NCBI RefSeq assembly: GCF_013359865.1
Contig: NZ_JABMCE010000080.1
Span: 124,001 to 188,000 of the forward strand
Source of the DNA: Curtobacterium pusillum
GTDB lineage: Bacteria; Actinomycetota; Actinomycetes; Actinomycetales; Microbacteriaceae
DNA: 64,000 bases
Direction: 5' to 3'
The notes under the pieces are model-generated. The model had not been told where the DNA came from and ran no database searches. It saw nothing but the letters and a program-made list of their open reading frames with translations. Below, piece by piece: positions 26,301-38,887 of this stretch. Position 1 is the first letter of the stretch, and each line of letters starts with the position of its first letter. A program made the translations under genes and the position numbers.

Positions 26301-26424
26301 GGTTCTTCCGGTCGTATTGGCGGGGTCACGGGGAGGACTCCCGCGAGACGAGGGTATCGTCCGGCGGTTGCGGGCCCATCCCTCGCGGGTATGACTTGCC
26401 GGTCGGGGGCCGTGCGGACGTCCG

Positions 26425-26505
26425 TGCGGAAGGAGGGACTCGAACCCTCACGCCTGGGGCACAGGAACCTAAATCCTGCGTGTCTACCGATTCCACCACT
26501 CCCGC
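26425..26505 (-). tRNA. tRNA-Leu (UAG)
   Basis: Class II cloverleaf on the minus strand. Acceptor GCGGGAG pairs with CTTCCGC (one G-U pair); the anticodon stem CAGGA/TCCTG encloses a loop with anticodon TAG; a short variable arm and GGTTCGAGTCC T-arm follow. CCA is not encoded. It reads CUA, and CUN by wobble. Confidence 0.93.
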
Positions 26506-26592
26506 GAGCAGCGGCAGTCTACCGACCGGGACCCGCGGACCCGACGTGATCCGGGCCTCCAGACCGCTCCTGGCGGGACCGGGGACGCGCCG

Positions 26593-27885
26593 TCAGCGGA
26601 GCCGACGGGGGAGGTACCGCGGCACGTAGCGCAGCAGGATGCCGGCGCCGACCAGGCCGAGCACCCCCATCACCCCGCTCGCGACCGCGATCGACGCCAC
26701 CGCCGTCACGCACGAGATGACGAGCGGCGCAGCCGCCTGCCCGAAGTCACCGGTGAACCGCCACGCGCCGAGGAACGGTGCCGGGTGGTCCCGCGGCGCG
26801 AGGTCCGCGCCGAGCGTCATGAGGATGCCCGAGCCGACACCGTTCGCGAGCGACATGCCCATCGCGATCGCGACGAACCAGCCGACCCGAGCGTCGAGGT
26901 GACCTGACCACGCGAGCAGGAAGTAGCTGACGCTGAGCCCGAGCATGCACGGCAGGGCGCTCGCGAGCCGGCCCCACCGGTCCATGATCTGACCGCTCGT
27001 GTAGAACAGCGCGAAGTCGACCGCGCCGGCGATGCCGATGACGAGCGCGGCGGTCGCGTCGTCGAGGCCGACGCTCACGGCCCACAGCGGCAGGATCACC
27101 TGTCGGCCGGCGCGGAGCGCGCCGATCAGGCCGGCGCCGCTGCCGAGCCGCAGCAGGACGGCGCGGTTCGCACGGATGGTGCGGAAGAGTCCGTGCGCTT
27201 CCTCTTGCACGAACTGCGCGCCGGTGTCGGTGGGCGGCTCGGTCGCGCTGGTCGCGTTCGTCGTGTCCGGCCTGGAGGCGCGGCTCGGCCTCCGGAAGCC
27301 GCGCGCGCCCGTCGCGGGGTCGCGGAGGACGAGGAGCACGACGGCCGCGAGGAGGCAGCACACGATGTGGATCCAGAAGGCGCTCTGGGTGGTGCCGGTG
27401 AGGTGCACGACCCCGGCGGCGATGAACGGGCCCACGAAGTACCCGAAGCGGAACACCCCGCCGAGGCTCGACAGCGCACGGGCTCGGATGTGCAGGGGGA
27501 TCGCGGTCGTCATGTAGGCGTGCCGGGCGAGCGCGAACACCGCGGTGGAGACACCGACGAGGAACACCCCGACCGCCAGGACCCAGGCGTTCGGGGCGAC
27601 CGTGCACACGAGGAGCCCGACGACGGAGACCGCTGCGGCGCCGATCATCGCGTTCCGTTCGCCGATCCGCGCGACGACCACACCCGAGGGGACGTCGCCG
27701 ATGAGCTCCCCGACGAGGATGAGCGCCGCGACGAAGCCCGCGAACGCCAGGCTCGCGCCGAGCGAGTCCGCCGCGATCGGGATGAGCGGGATGATCGCGC
27801 CCTCGCCGATCGCGAAGAGGGCGGCGGGGAGGAAGCCGGACAGCACGACCGCCCGGAAGTCGAAGGCGGGGGTCTCGGAGGTCAT
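26593..27885 (-). CDS. MFS transporter
   Basis: A 430-residue major facilitator with twelve predicted helices. The family motif A appears as [17 protein letters not shown] after helix 2, and a related DRWGRLAS follows helix 8. A long cytoplasmic loop (about residues 190-235) contains Arg/Ser-rich sequence with SRASRPD, matching a GGAGGC repeat at 27269-27283 read within the gene. Substrate unknown; efflux is likely. A -10-like TAGCCT lies 10 bases upstream of the ATG. It is divergent from mnmA with only 39 bases between the start codons. Confidence 0.9.
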   Translation of the reverse strand: MTSETPAFDFRAVVLSGFLPAALFAIGEGAIIPLIPIAADSLGASLAFAGFVAALILVGELIGDVPSGVVVARIGERNAMIGAAAVSVVGLLVCTVAPNAWVLAVGVFLVGVSTAVFALARHAYMTTAIPLHIRARALSSLGGVFRFGYFVGPFIAAGVVHLTGTTQSAFWIHIVCCLLAAVVLLVLRDPATGARGFRRPSRASRPDTTNATSATEPPTDTGAQFVQEEAHGLFRTIRANRAVLLRLGSGAGLIGALRAGRQVILPLWAVSVGLDDATAALVIGIAGAVDFALFYTSGQIMDRWGRLASALPCMLGLSVSYFLLAWSGHLDARVGWFVAIAMGMSLANGVGSGILMTLGADLAPRDHPAPFLGAWRFTGDFGQAAAPLVISCVTAVASIAVASGVMGVLGLVGAGILLRYVPRYLPRRLR

Positions 27886-27912
27886 CGCTCGTGCAAGGCT
27901 ACGCCGGACGCT

Positions 27913-27918
27913 TACCCT
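27913..27918 (+). promoter_or_regulatory. -10 hexamer TACCCT, leaderless start of mnmA
   Basis: It ends six bases before the ATG at 27925. The six bases are GGAGGC, which could also act as a very close ribosome site, so leaderless status is less certain here. Confidence 0.5.
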
Positions 27919-27924
27919 GGAGGC

Positions 27925-29031
27925 ATGCGAGTACTTGCAGCGATGAGCGGCGGCGTCGACTCGGCGGTGGCCGCGGCCCGTGCCGTCGACGCCGGACACG
28001 ACGTCGTCGGCGTGCACCTCGCCCTGAGCCGGATGCCCGGGACGCTCCGCACCGGCAGCCGCGGCTGCTGCACGATCGAGGACTCGATGGACGCCCAGCG
28101 TGCCGCGTCCGCGCTCGGCATCCCGTACTACGTGTGGGATTTCTCGGCCCGGTTCAAGGAGGACGTCGTCGACGACTTCGTGGCCGAGTACCAGGCCGGC
28201 CGCACGCCGAACCCGTGCATGCGGTGCAACGAGCGCATCAAGTTCGCGGCGCTGCTCGAGAAGGCGCTCGCCCTCGGGTTCGACGCGGTCTGCACCGGGC
28301 ACTACGCCTCGATCGTCACCGGCCCGGACGGCGCCCGTGAGCTGCACCGGTCGGCGGCGTGGGCGAAGGACCAGTCGTACGTGCTCGGTGTCCTGACCGC
28401 GGAGCAGCTCCAGCACGCGATGTTCCCGCTCGGCGCGACCCCCTCGAAGGACGAGGTGCGGGCCGAGGCCGCCGCGCGCGGTCTGACGGTGGCGCAGAAG
28501 CCCGACTCCTACGACATCTGCTTCATCCCCGACGGCGACACCCGCGGTTGGCTCGCGGACCGCGTCGGGACGGCGCCCGGCGACGTCGTGGAGCGGGACG
28601 GAACGGTCGTCGGCGCGCACGAGGGTGCGACCGGCTACACGGTGGGACAGCGGCGAGGGCTCCACCTCGGACGCCCCGCACCGGACGGCAAGCCGCGCTT
28701 CGTGCTCGAGATCCGGCCGAAGGAGAACACCGTCGTCGTCGGCCCGAAGGAGGCGCTCGACGTCACCTCGATGTCGGGGTCGCGGTTCACGTGGGCCGGC
28801 ACCGCTCCTGCCGACGCGTCCGTGCCGTTCGCGTGCGACGTGCAGATCCGTGCGCACGCCGACCCGGTGCCGGCGACCGCGCGGGTCGCCGACGGCGAGC
28901 TCGTCATCGACGTCGACGAGCCGCTCTCGGGCGTCGCTCCGGGGCAGACCGCCGTCGTCTACGTCGGGACGCGGGTGCTCGGCCAGTGCACGATCGACGC
29001 GACGGTGTCGGCGGTGCCCGCGACGGCCTGA
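27925..29031 (+). CDS. mnmA: tRNA-specific 2-thiouridylase
   Basis: A 368-residue enzyme that puts sulfur on U34 of tRNA-Lys/Glu/Gln. The PP-loop [13 protein letters not shown] binds ATP. The two catalytic cysteines are in [15 protein letters not shown] and in [11 protein letters not shown]. The C-terminal beta-barrel ([10 protein letters not shown] onward) is complete. It precedes ligA, a neighbourhood kept in many actinobacteria. Confidence 0.96.
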   Translation: MRVLAAMSGGVDSAVAAARAVDAGHDVVGVHLALSRMPGTLRTGSRGCCTIEDSMDAQRAASALGIPYYVWDFSARFKEDVVDDFVAEYQAGRTPNPCMRCNERIKFAALLEKALALGFDAVCTGHYASIVTGPDGARELHRSAAWAKDQSYVLGVLTAEQLQHAMFPLGATPSKDEVRAEAAARGLTVAQKPDSYDICFIPDGDTRGWLADRVGTAPGDVVERDGTVVGAHEGATGYTVGQRRGLHLGRPAPDGKPRFVLEIRPKENTVVVGPKEALDVTSMSGSRFTWAGTAPADASVPFACDVQIRAHADPVPATARVADGELVIDVDEPLSGVAPGQTAVVYVGTRVLGQCTIDATVSAVPATA

Positions 29032-29086
29032 CCGCCGCCACTCCCGGGTCGTGCCCGCCGCTGCGTCGAACGACGGTGGCGCACGG

Positions 29087-31453
<2,367 letters not shown>

Positions 31454-31635
31454 GCGGACGCCGCGAGCACAACCCGCGCCTGTCCGCACGGCGCGGCACG
31501 CGCGTCCGTGTACCCAGTTCAGGGGCCAAGTTGCATCTCGCACGTCCCCGAGAAGGCCATTCTCCTTACACTCGTTAGAGCATCACCTGTCGTCTGCAGG
31601 GGGACGACGGGACGGCCTTCCCGGGGGAGACCCGA

Positions 31636-32997
31636 TTGCTGCTCATCGCCGCGGCTCTGCTCACCGCCTCGATGCACTCGCTCGGAGTGGTCGAGGCCCC
31701 CGTCGCGCCCACAACCCATTCCGTGAGCGTCGTCGCGACGACCGCGAAGGTCTCTGAGGGGGGCTCAGTAGGACGACCGGTCATGACCGGGGTACAGAGC
31801 ACGATCGACGACGTGGCCGCCGCGCGCGGCCGGACGTTCCTCGACGACCTGTCCTCACTGGACCGGTCCGAGCTCTCCCGCGCCGACCACGACCAACGCG
31901 TCGCCGCGACCGCGCAGGACGACCCGCCGACGGCCGCCGAGGTCACCACCTGGTGGGCGGGGCTCGGCGACGAGGAGCGCCGGGCCCTCGCGACGACGGC
32001 TCCGTCGGTCGTCGGGAACCTCGAGGGCGTGCCCTACTCGGTTCGCGACCGGGCGAACCGCGCGGTGCTGACGGCGGGCCTCGCGGACCAGCGGGCGAGT
32101 GCGGCCCGGACGGCGATGCTCGGGCAGGTGCGCGAATCGCTCGTGCACGAGCCGGGCGCGCCGCAGCGGTACCTCGTCACGCTCGACACCCGGGGGGCCG
32201 GCCGTGCCGCGATCGCCATCGGGGACCTCGACACCGCGGCCGACGTGACGGTCGTCGTGCCGGGCATGTTCTTCACCGTCACCGGTCAGATGACGGACTT
32301 CACGAACACCGCGAACGACCTCTACAGCGAGCAAGCGACACTCGCCGGGGTGGCCGCTCCCGGATCGGGGAGCGGAGTCGCCGTCGTCGCCTGGATGGGG
32401 TACCGCACGCCGGATCTGTCGAACATCCTCTCGCTCGGCCTCGCGAAGACCGGCGCCGAACGGCTCGAGCGCGCCGTCGGCGGCCTCCGGGCGATCCGGG
32501 ACGGCGAGCAGCCCCGGGTGAACATCGTCGCGCACTCGTACGGCTCGACGGCGGCGCTGATGGCGCTGTCGTCCGGACGGATGAGCGCCGACACCCTGAC
32601 CGTGCTCGGCTCCCCGGGCAGCGACGTGCAGACGGCGAAGGAGCTGGCCGTCGGTGCTGGTCAGGTGTTCGTCGGCGACGCCCACAGCGACCCCATCGCC
32701 GGTTCCGGGTACTTCGGCACGGACCCGGGATCCGCGACGTTCGGGTCGACGGTCCTCGACCTGGCCGGAGGCGTCGACACGCAGGACGCCGGCGACGTGT
32801 TCCGCAGGCCGGTCGGGCACAACGACTACCTCAAGCCCGGGACGGCGTCGCTGCACGACGTGGCCCTCATCGCGGTCGGGCGTGGTGACCTCGTCCGCGA
32901 GCAGGTGCGGCGCGGCGAGGGCGGTGGGGACGGCGTGCCCCAGACGTCGCCCGACATGTACCTCGTGCGACCGCAGGACCTCCAGCCCCGCGAGTAA
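31636..32997 (+). CDS. Secreted alpha/beta hydrolase, DUF1023 family
   Basis: A 453-residue protein read from TTG preceded by GGGGGAGA. Residues 1-20 look like a signal peptide (LLIAAALLTASMHSLG). The C-terminal 220 residues form the DUF1023 alpha/beta hydrolase domain: VVPGMFFTVTG is the oxyanion region, Ser301 is the nucleophile in AHSYGSTA, VFVGDAHSDPIAG supplies the Asp and a C-terminal HDVALIA the His. The substrate is unknown; esterase or lipase activity is inferred from fold. The N-terminal helical part is family-specific. It stands between ligA and the PBP gene, each gap under 200 bp. Confidence 0.82.
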   Translation: MLLIAAALLTASMHSLGVVEAPVAPTTHSVSVVATTAKVSEGGSVGRPVMTGVQSTIDDVAAARGRTFLDDLSSLDRSELSRADHDQRVAATAQDDPPTAAEVTTWWAGLGDEERRALATTAPSVVGNLEGVPYSVRDRANRAVLTAGLADQRASAARTAMLGQVRESLVHEPGAPQRYLVTLDTRGAGRAAIAIGDLDTAADVTVVVPGMFFTVTGQMTDFTNTANDLYSEQATLAGVAAPGSGSGVAVVAWMGYRTPDLSNILSLGLAKTGAERLERAVGGLRAIRDGEQPRVNIVAHSYGSTAALMALSSGRMSADTLTVLGSPGSDVQTAKELAVGAGQVFVGDAHSDPIAGSGYFGTDPGSATFGSTVLDLAGGVDTQDAGDVFRRPVGHNDYLKPGTASLHDVALIAVGRGDLVREQVRRGEGGGDGVPQTSPDMYLVRPQDLQPRE

Positions 32998-33069
32998 TCC
33001 TGGGTGAGAACCTGAACACCGGTGCAGCCACATCCGGTTCCACGGCAGAACCAGTACAGACCACCGCCA

Positions 33070-33075
33070 TACCGT
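33070..33075 (+). promoter_or_regulatory. -10 hexamer TACCGT, leaderless start of the PBP gene
   Basis: It ends seven bases before the ATG at 33083. It favours this ATG over the GTG at 33074, which overlaps the hexamer. Confidence 0.55.
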
Positions 33076-33082
33076 GCCCTGC

Positions 33083-35347
33083 ATGCGTGTGGTGCGATGG
33101 CCTGGTGCTCTCCTGACGTTCGTCGCGATGTCGGCGCTGGCCGGCATGCTCGTCGCCGTCGCCGTCACGCCGGCCGTCGCCGTCGCCGGTGAGGGCACGT
33201 CCGGGGCGGTCGCGTTCTTCGAGGACCTGCCGAGCTACCTCGACATCCAGACCCCGCAGCAGGTGTCGTCCGTCTACGCGACGAAGGGCGGCCAGCAGGT
33301 CAAGATCGCGTCGTTCTACGCCGAGAACCGCACCAACGTGGCGTCCAGCGCGATGGCGAAGACCCTCAAGCAGGCGGCCATCGACACCGAGGACCCGCGC
33401 TTCTACGACGAGGGCGGCATCGACGTCGTCGGCACCCTCCGCGGGGCGGCCGCGACCGTCGCCGGCGGGGACGTGCAGGGTGGGTCGAGCATCACCCAGC
33501 AGTACGTGAAGAACGTCCTCGTGCAGGAGTGCGAGGAGCTCACCGGGAAGAACGCCGCGGACACCGAGAAGAAGATCTCCGCCTGCTACCAGGACGCCGC
33601 CGGGGTGACACCGCAGCGGAAGCTCCAGGAGATGCGGTACGCGATCGCCGTCAACAAGAAGTACTCGAAGGACCAGATCCTCACCGGGTACCTCAACCTC
33701 GTCGGACTGGGCGGCCGGGTGTACGGCGCCGAGGCCGGAGCCGAGTACTACTTCGGTGTGCACGCGAAGGACCTCTCGCTCGTGCAGTCGGCGACGCTCG
33801 TCGCGATCCTCAACAACCCGTCGAACCTCCGGATCGACCAGCCGGGGAACGCCGACAACGGATCGTCGAACGGGTACGCGGCCACGAAGGCACGCCGCGA
33901 CTACGTACTGCAGCGGATGTACGTGCACCACGACATCACGAAGGTCCAGCTCGCCGAGGCGAAGGCGACCCCGATCACGCCGAAGATCACCGCGACCGCG
34001 AACGGCTGCTCCTCGGCCGCCACCGGGTACGACGCAGGGTACTTCTGCGACTACGTGCGCGACCAGGTGCTGCAGGACCCCGCGTTCGGCAAGACGGCCG
34101 CCGAGCGCATCTCGACGCTCGACACCAAGGGCCTCGAGATCCACACCTCGCTCGACCTCGACCTGCAGGCCCAGGCGCAGACGGCCCTGTCGACCTACGT
34201 GCCGTCGACCATGGCCGGCGTCGACGTCGGCGGCTCGAACGTCACCGTCGAACCCGGGACGGGCCGCATCCTGTCGATGGTGCAGAACACGTCCTACACG
34301 CAGGCCGACAACGCGGCGGCCGGGGCCACCGCCGTGAACTACAGCGCCGACAGCGGCTACGGCAACTCCGGCGGCTTCCAGACCGGCTCGACGTACAAGG
34401 TGTTCACCCTCGCCGAGTGGTTGGCGACCGGGCACACCCTGTCCCAGTCGATCTCGACGGCCGAGCACACGTTCCAGAACTCCGAGTTCACCAACTCGTG
34501 CCAGAACGTCAGCGGTGGGACCTGGCCCGTCGCGAACGCCGAGAGCGTCCCGTCGTCGATGACCGTGCAGGCCGCGACCTCGGAGTCGATCAACACCGCG
34601 TACGCGCAGATGGGCAAGCAGCTCGACCTGTGCAAGATCGCCCAGCTCGCGGAGTCGATGGGCATCCACCGCGCGGACGGCACCGACCTCAGGCAGACGC
34701 CCTCCTCGATCCTCGGGGTGAACGAACTCTCGCCGATCGACCTCGCCGAGGCCTACGCGGGCTTCGCGAACGGCGGCGTCGTGTGCACCCCGACCTCGAT
34801 CGACTCCGTCACCGAGTCCGACGGCACGAAGATCACGCCGTCCCCGTCGTCCTGCACGCAGGGTGTCTCCGCCCAGGTGGCGGGCACCGTCGACTACGCA
34901 CTGCAGGGCGTCCTGACCGGCGCCGGCACGGCCGCGAGCGCGAACCCGGGTGACAGCGTCCCGAAGTTCGCGAAGACCGGCACGACCGACGGCGACGTGC
35001 AGAACTGGCTCGTCGCGTCCACGACGAAGTACACGAACGCGACGTGGATCGGCAACGTGCAGGGACAGGTGAGCCTGGCGAACTGGCCGTTCCTGCAGGG
35101 CACGACCGGGTACAGCGCGAAGTTCGGTGTCGGGAAGTCGATGATGTCGTACCTCGACCAGACGGTGGGCGGGGGAGCGCTGCCGGCTCCGGACCAGGCG
35201 TTGATCGGGCAGACGAGCCACGCGTCGAGCACGACGAAGTCGTCGGCCGCGTCGGGCGCGTCGGGCACGACGGGTGCGACGCAGGGCGGCGGCCAGCAGC
35301 AGCAACAGCAGCAGAAGCAGAAGCAGCAGCAGAAGAACGGGAAGTGA
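33083..35347 (+). CDS. Class A penicillin-binding protein (GT51 transglycosylase plus transpeptidase)
   Basis: A 754-residue bifunctional peptidoglycan synthase with one N-terminal membrane anchor (about 8-33). The GT51 domain has Glu103 in TEDPRFYDEGG and the second-motif region GGSSITQQYVKN. The transpeptidase domain has all three penicillin motifs: Ser436-x-x-Lys439 (GSTYK), Ser502-x-Asn504 (SIN) and Lys631-Thr-Gly. The last 40 residues are Ser/Ala/Gly then a run of Gln and Lys, probably extended in the wall. It builds and crosslinks glycan outside the membrane. A strong palindrome lies just after the stop. Confidence 0.95.
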   Translation: MRVVRWPGALLTFVAMSALAGMLVAVAVTPAVAVAGEGTSGAVAFFEDLPSYLDIQTPQQVSSVYATKGGQQVKIASFYAENRTNVASSAMAKTLKQAAIDTEDPRFYDEGGIDVVGTLRGAAATVAGGDVQGGSSITQQYVKNVLVQECEELTGKNAADTEKKISACYQDAAGVTPQRKLQEMRYAIAVNKKYSKDQILTGYLNLVGLGGRVYGAEAGAEYYFGVHAKDLSLVQSATLVAILNNPSNLRIDQPGNADNGSSNGYAATKARRDYVLQRMYVHHDITKVQLAEAKATPITPKITATANGCSSAATGYDAGYFCDYVRDQVLQDPAFGKTAAERISTLDTKGLEIHTSLDLDLQAQAQTALSTYVPSTMAGVDVGGSNVTVEPGTGRILSMVQNTSYTQADNAAAGATAVNYSADSGYGNSGGFQTGSTYKVFTLAEWLATGHTLSQSISTAEHTFQNSEFTNSCQNVSGGTWPVANAESVPSSMTVQAATSESINTAYAQMGKQLDLCKIAQLAESMGIHRADGTDLRQTPSSILGVNELSPIDLAEAYAGFANGGVVCTPTSIDSVTESDGTKITPSPSSCTQGVSAQVAGTVDYALQGVLTGAGTAASANPGDSVPKFAKTGTTDGDVQNWLVASTTKYTNATWIGNVQGQVSLANWPFLQGTTGYSAKFGVGKSMMSYLDQTVGGGALPAPDQALIGQTSHASSTTKSSAASGASGTTGATQGGGQQQQQQQKQKQQQKNGK

Positions 35348-35353
35348 GTGCCC

Positions 35354-35394
35354 GGAGGCGCGGTGCCGGTCTGCGAGACCGGCACCGCGCCTCC
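35354..35394. repeat. GGAGGC-family inverted repeat, probable terminator
   Basis: Perfect 19-bp arms (35354-35372 and 35376-35394) with a 3-base loop. It begins 7 bases after the PBP stop and ends 8 bases before the gatC -10 box. Confidence 0.82.
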
Positions 35395-35401
35395 AGGCCA
35401 A

Positions 35402-35407
35402 TAGACT
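35402..35407 (+). promoter_or_regulatory. -10 hexamer TAGACT of the gatCAB operon
   Basis: It lies 34 bases before the gatC ATG, so the operon has a short leader, unlike many neighbours. Confidence 0.45.
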
Positions 35408-35441
35408 GGTCGGCATTCCACGAACCGATCGACGGAGCACC

Positions 35442-35741
35442 ATGCCTGACATCACGAGCGAGCAGGTCGCCCACCTGGCGAACCTCGCACGTATCGCACT
35501 CACGCCCGAAGAGATCGAGAAGCTCACGGGGGAGCTGTCGCACATCGTCGACAGCGTCGCCAAGGTCGCCGAGGTCGCCACCCCGGACGTCCCCGCGACG
35601 AGCCACCCCGTGCCGCTCGGCAACGTCACCCGGCCGGACGTGGTCGGCACGACGCTCACGCAGGAGCAGGCACTGTCGGGTGCCCCGGACTCCGACGGCG
35701 AGCGGTTCCGCGTGACGGCCATCCTGGGAGAAGAGCAGTGA
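35442..35741 (+). CDS. gatC: Asp/Glu-tRNA amidotransferase subunit C
   Basis: A 99-residue scaffold subunit. [19 protein letters not shown] and the C-terminal [15 protein letters not shown] are typical. With GatA and GatB it converts Glu-tRNA(Gln) and Asp-tRNA(Asn) to the amidated forms, needed where a cognate synthetase is missing. GGAG precedes the ATG. Its TGA overlaps the gatA GTG. Confidence 0.95.
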   Translation: MPDITSEQVAHLANLARIALTPEEIEKLTGELSHIVDSVAKVAEVATPDVPATSHPVPLGNVTRPDVVGTTLTQEQALSGAPDSDGERFRVTAILGEEQ

Positions 35742-37285
35742 CCGACGACATCACCCGACTCAGCGCCGCGGCGCTCGCCGACGCCCTCGTGGCGCGGGAC
35801 GTCTCGAGCGTCGAGGCCACGCAGGCCCACCTCGACCGCATCCAGGCGGTGGACGGCGACGTCCACGCCTTCCTGCACGTCAACCAGAACGCGCTCGCGA
35901 CGGCGAAGTCGATCGACTCCCGTCGTGCCGCCGGCGACGACCTCGGCCCGCTCGCCGGCGTGCCGATCGCCGTGAAGGACGTCCTGTGCACGCAGGACAT
36001 GCCGACCACCTCCGGCTCGAAGATCCTCGAGGGCTGGGTACCGCCCTACGACGCCACCCCGGTCGCGAAGCTCCGCGCCGCGGGTCTCGTGCCGCTCGGC
36101 AAGACGAACATGGACGAGTTCGCGATGGGCTCGACGACCGAGTTCTCGGCGTACGGCCCGACGCACAACCCGTGGGACCTCGACCGGATCCCCGGCGGTT
36201 CCGGGGGTGGGTCGGCCGCCGCGGTGGCCGCGCACGAGGCCCCGCTCGCCCTCGGTTCGGACACCGGCGGTTCGATCCGCCAGCCGGGTGCCGTGACCGG
36301 CACGGTCGGCGTGAAGCCGACCTACGGCGGGGTCAGCCGGTACGGTGCGATCGCGCTCGCCTCGAGCCTCGACCAGATCGGCCCGGTGTCGCGCACCGTC
36401 CTCGACGCCGCACTCCTGCACGACGTCATCGGCGGGCACGACCCGCGCGACTCCACGAGCATCCCGGACGCCTGGCCGTCGATGGCCGCCGCCGCGCGCG
36501 AAGGGCTGCAGGCGGACACGCTGCGCGGCCTGCGCGTCGGCGTGGTGAAGGAGCTCGCCGGCGGCGAGGGCTTCCAGGCCGGCGTCACCCAGCGCTTCCA
36601 GGAGACCGTCGCGCTGCTCGAGTCGGCCGGTGCGATCGTCGTCGAGATCGATGCGCCCTCGTTCGCGTACGCGATCAGCGCCTACTACCTGATCCTCCCG
36701 GCCGAGGCGTCGTCGAACCTCGCCAAGTTCGACTCGGTGCGCTTCGGCCTCCGCGTCACGCCGGAGAACGGTGCGACGGTCGAGGACGTCATGGCCGCGA
36801 CGCGCGAGGCAGGCTTCGGCCCCGAGGTCAAGCGCCGCATCATCCTCGGCACGTACGCCCTGAGCGCCGGCTACTACGACGCCTACTACGGCTCCGCGCA
36901 GAAGGTCCGGACGCTCGTCCAGCGCGACTTCCAGGCCGCGTTCGAGCAGGTCGACCTGCTCGTCAGCCCCTCGGCCCCGACGACCGCGTTCCCAATCGGC
37001 GAGCGGATCGACGACCCGCTGGCGATGTACCTCAACGACCTCACGACGATCCCGGCGAACCTCGCCGGCGTCCCGGGCATGAGCATCCCGAACGGCCTGG
37101 CACCCGAGGACTCGCTCCCGACCGGTGTGCAGCTCATGGCTCCGCAGCGCGAGGACGCCCGGCTCTACCGGTACGGCGCCGCACTCGAGCGCCTGCTCGA
37201 GCAGCAGTGGGGTCACCCGCTCATCGACAGCATCCCGGACCTCGACCAGTCTCAGCAGTCCGCTGCGCAGGAAGGTGTGATCTGA
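35738..37285 (+). CDS. gatA: Asp/Glu-tRNA amidotransferase subunit A
   Basis: A 515-residue amidase-signature enzyme that releases ammonia from glutamine. The Ser-cisSer-Lys triad is complete: Lys80 (AVKDVLC), Ser155 (PGGSGGG) and Ser179 (TGGSIRQP). The residue after Ser155 is Gly where many family members have Ser. GTG start overlapping gatC; the stop overlaps the gatB ATG by one base. Confidence 0.96.
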   Translation: MTDDITRLSAAALADALVARDVSSVEATQAHLDRIQAVDGDVHAFLHVNQNALATAKSIDSRRAAGDDLGPLAGVPIAVKDVLCTQDMPTTSGSKILEGWVPPYDATPVAKLRAAGLVPLGKTNMDEFAMGSTTEFSAYGPTHNPWDLDRIPGGSGGGSAAAVAAHEAPLALGSDTGGSIRQPGAVTGTVGVKPTYGGVSRYGAIALASSLDQIGPVSRTVLDAALLHDVIGGHDPRDSTSIPDAWPSMAAAAREGLQADTLRGLRVGVVKELAGGEGFQAGVTQRFQETVALLESAGAIVVEIDAPSFAYAISAYYLILPAEASSNLAKFDSVRFGLRVTPENGATVEDVMAATREAGFGPEVKRRIILGTYALSAGYYDAYYGSAQKVRTLVQRDFQAAFEQVDLLVSPSAPTTAFPIGERIDDPLAMYLNDLTTIPANLAGVPGMSIPNGLAPEDSLPTGVQLMAPQREDARLYRYGAALERLLEQQWGHPLIDSIPDLDQSQQSAAQEGVI

Positions 37286-38790
37286 TGGCGCAGAAGGACG
37301 CGCTGATGGACTTCGACGAGGCGCTCCGGCGGTACGAGCCGGTCCTCGGGTTCGAGGTCCACGTCGAACTCGCGACGAAGACCAAGATGTTCTCGGACGC
37401 GCCGAACTTCTTCGGTGGCGAGCCGAACACGAACGTCACGCCGGTCGACCTCGGGCTGCCCGGGTCGCTGCCGGTCGTCAACGAGCAGGCCGTGCGCTAC
37501 TCGATCCAGCTCGGGCTCGCGCTCGGCTGCTCGATCGCCGAGTCCTCGCGGTTCGCCCGGAAGAACTACTACTACCCGGACAACCCGAAGAACTACCAGA
37601 TCTCCCAGTACGACGAGCCGATCGCGTACGAGGGCGAGGTCGAGGTCGAGCTCGCCGACGGCACGATCTTCCAGGTGCCGATCGAGCGCGCCCACATGGA
37701 AGAAGACGCCGGCAAGCTCACGCACGTCGGCGGTGCCACCGGACGCATCCAGGGCGCCGAGTACTCGCTCGTCGACTACAACCGCGCCGGTGTCCCGCTG
37801 GTCGAGATCGTCACCAAGCCGATCTTCGGCACCGAGGAGCGCGCCCCGGAGCTCGGCGCCGCGTACGTGCAGGTCATCCGCGACCTCGTCCGTGCGCTCG
37901 GCGTCTCCGAGGCCCGCATGGAGCGCGGCAACCTGCGCTGCGACGCCAACATCTCCCTGCGCCCGCGCGGTCAGGAGAAGCTCGGCACCCGAACCGAGAC
38001 GAAGAACGTCAACTCGTTCCGCGCCGTCGAGCGCGCCATCCGCTACGAGATCCAGCGGCAGGCCGCGATCCTCGCCGACGGGGGCACGATCACGCAGGAG
38101 ACCCGGCACTGGCACGAGGACACCGGGCGCACCTCGGCCGGCCGTCCGAAGTCGGACGCCGACGACTACCGCTACTTCCCGGAGCCCGACCTGCTCCCCG
38201 TGGTGCCGGACCCGGCCGTCATCGAGGAGCTCCGGGCGTCGCTGCCGGAGGCCCCCGTCGCGCGTCGCCGCCGGCTCAAGGGCGACTGGGGCTTCACCGA
38301 CCTCGAGTTCCAGGACGTCGTGAACGGCGGACTGCTCGACGAACTCGAGGGGACCGTCGCCGCCGGCGCCGCGCCGCAGGCCGCCCGCAAGTGGTGGACC
38401 GGTGAGATCAGCCGCGTCGCGAACACCCAGGACGCCGCCGCGGGCGACCTCGTGTCGCCGCAGCACGTCGCCGAGCTCATCGCGCTCGTCGAGTCCGGCG
38501 ACCTGACCGACCGTCTGGCGCGCCAGGTGCTCGAGGGTGTCATCGCGGGCGAGGGCTCGCCGGCCGCGGTCGTCGAGTCCCGCGGGCTCAAGGTCGTCTC
38601 GGACGACTCGGCCCTCACCGCCGCGGTCGACGAGGCGCTGGCCGCGCAGCCGGACGTGCTCGCGAAGATCAAGGACGGCAAGGTCCAGGCTGCCGGCGCG
38701 ATCATCGGCGCCGTCATGAAGGCCATGAAGGGACAGGCGGACGCCGCCCGCGTGCGCGAGCTGGTGCTGGAGCGCGCGCAGCAGTCGTAG
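37285..38790 (+). CDS. gatB: Asp/Glu-tRNA amidotransferase subunit B
   Basis: A 501-residue subunit that binds the mischarged tRNA and amidates it. [34 protein letters not shown] and [11 protein letters not shown] are diagnostic; the C-terminal YqeY-like tail (from about residue 410) is intact. It shares one base with gatA (TGATG). An imperfect 22-bp hairpin of the GGAGGC family follows 12 bases after the stop. Confidence 0.96.
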   Translation: MAQKDALMDFDEALRRYEPVLGFEVHVELATKTKMFSDAPNFFGGEPNTNVTPVDLGLPGSLPVVNEQAVRYSIQLGLALGCSIAESSRFARKNYYYPDNPKNYQISQYDEPIAYEGEVEVELADGTIFQVPIERAHMEEDAGKLTHVGGATGRIQGAEYSLVDYNRAGVPLVEIVTKPIFGTEERAPELGAAYVQVIRDLVRALGVSEARMERGNLRCDANISLRPRGQEKLGTRTETKNVNSFRAVERAIRYEIQRQAAILADGGTITQETRHWHEDTGRTSAGRPKSDADDYRYFPEPDLLPVVPDPAVIEELRASLPEAPVARRRRLKGDWGFTDLEFQDVVNGGLLDELEGTVAAGAAPQAARKWWTGEISRVANTQDAAAGDLVSPQHVAELIALVESGDLTDRLARQVLEGVIAGEGSPAAVVESRGLKVVSDDSALTAAVDEALAAQPDVLAKIKDGKVQAAGAIIGAVMKAMKGQADAARVRELVLERAQQS

Positions 38791-38802
38791 TCGCGACCGA
38801 GC

Positions 38803-38850
38803 GAACGACCGGAGGCACGTGGCGAGCCCGCCACGTGCCTCCCGTCGTTC
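38803..38850. repeat. GGAGGC-family inverted repeat, probable terminator
   Basis: 22-bp arms (38803-38824 and 38829-38850) with one mismatch and a 4-base loop; core GGAGGCACGTGGCG. It lies just after gatB. Confidence 0.8.
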
Positions 38851-38887
38851 CTGGGGACGCGTCAGCGACCCGGTGACAGGATGGGTC

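Noticed and set aside
25389-26549. Frame ending in GLEPSRLGHRNLNPACLPIPP across the tRNA-Leu gene
   Set aside because: Known false translation of a tRNA-Leu complement; the region already holds DedA and tRNA-Leu on the other strand.
32867-37216. A 1449-codon open frame antisense to the PBP, gatC and gatA genes
   Set aside because: It covers several genuine plus-strand genes, has biased Arg/Gly/Val content and no recognisable domain; a long antisense frame is expected at this GC content.
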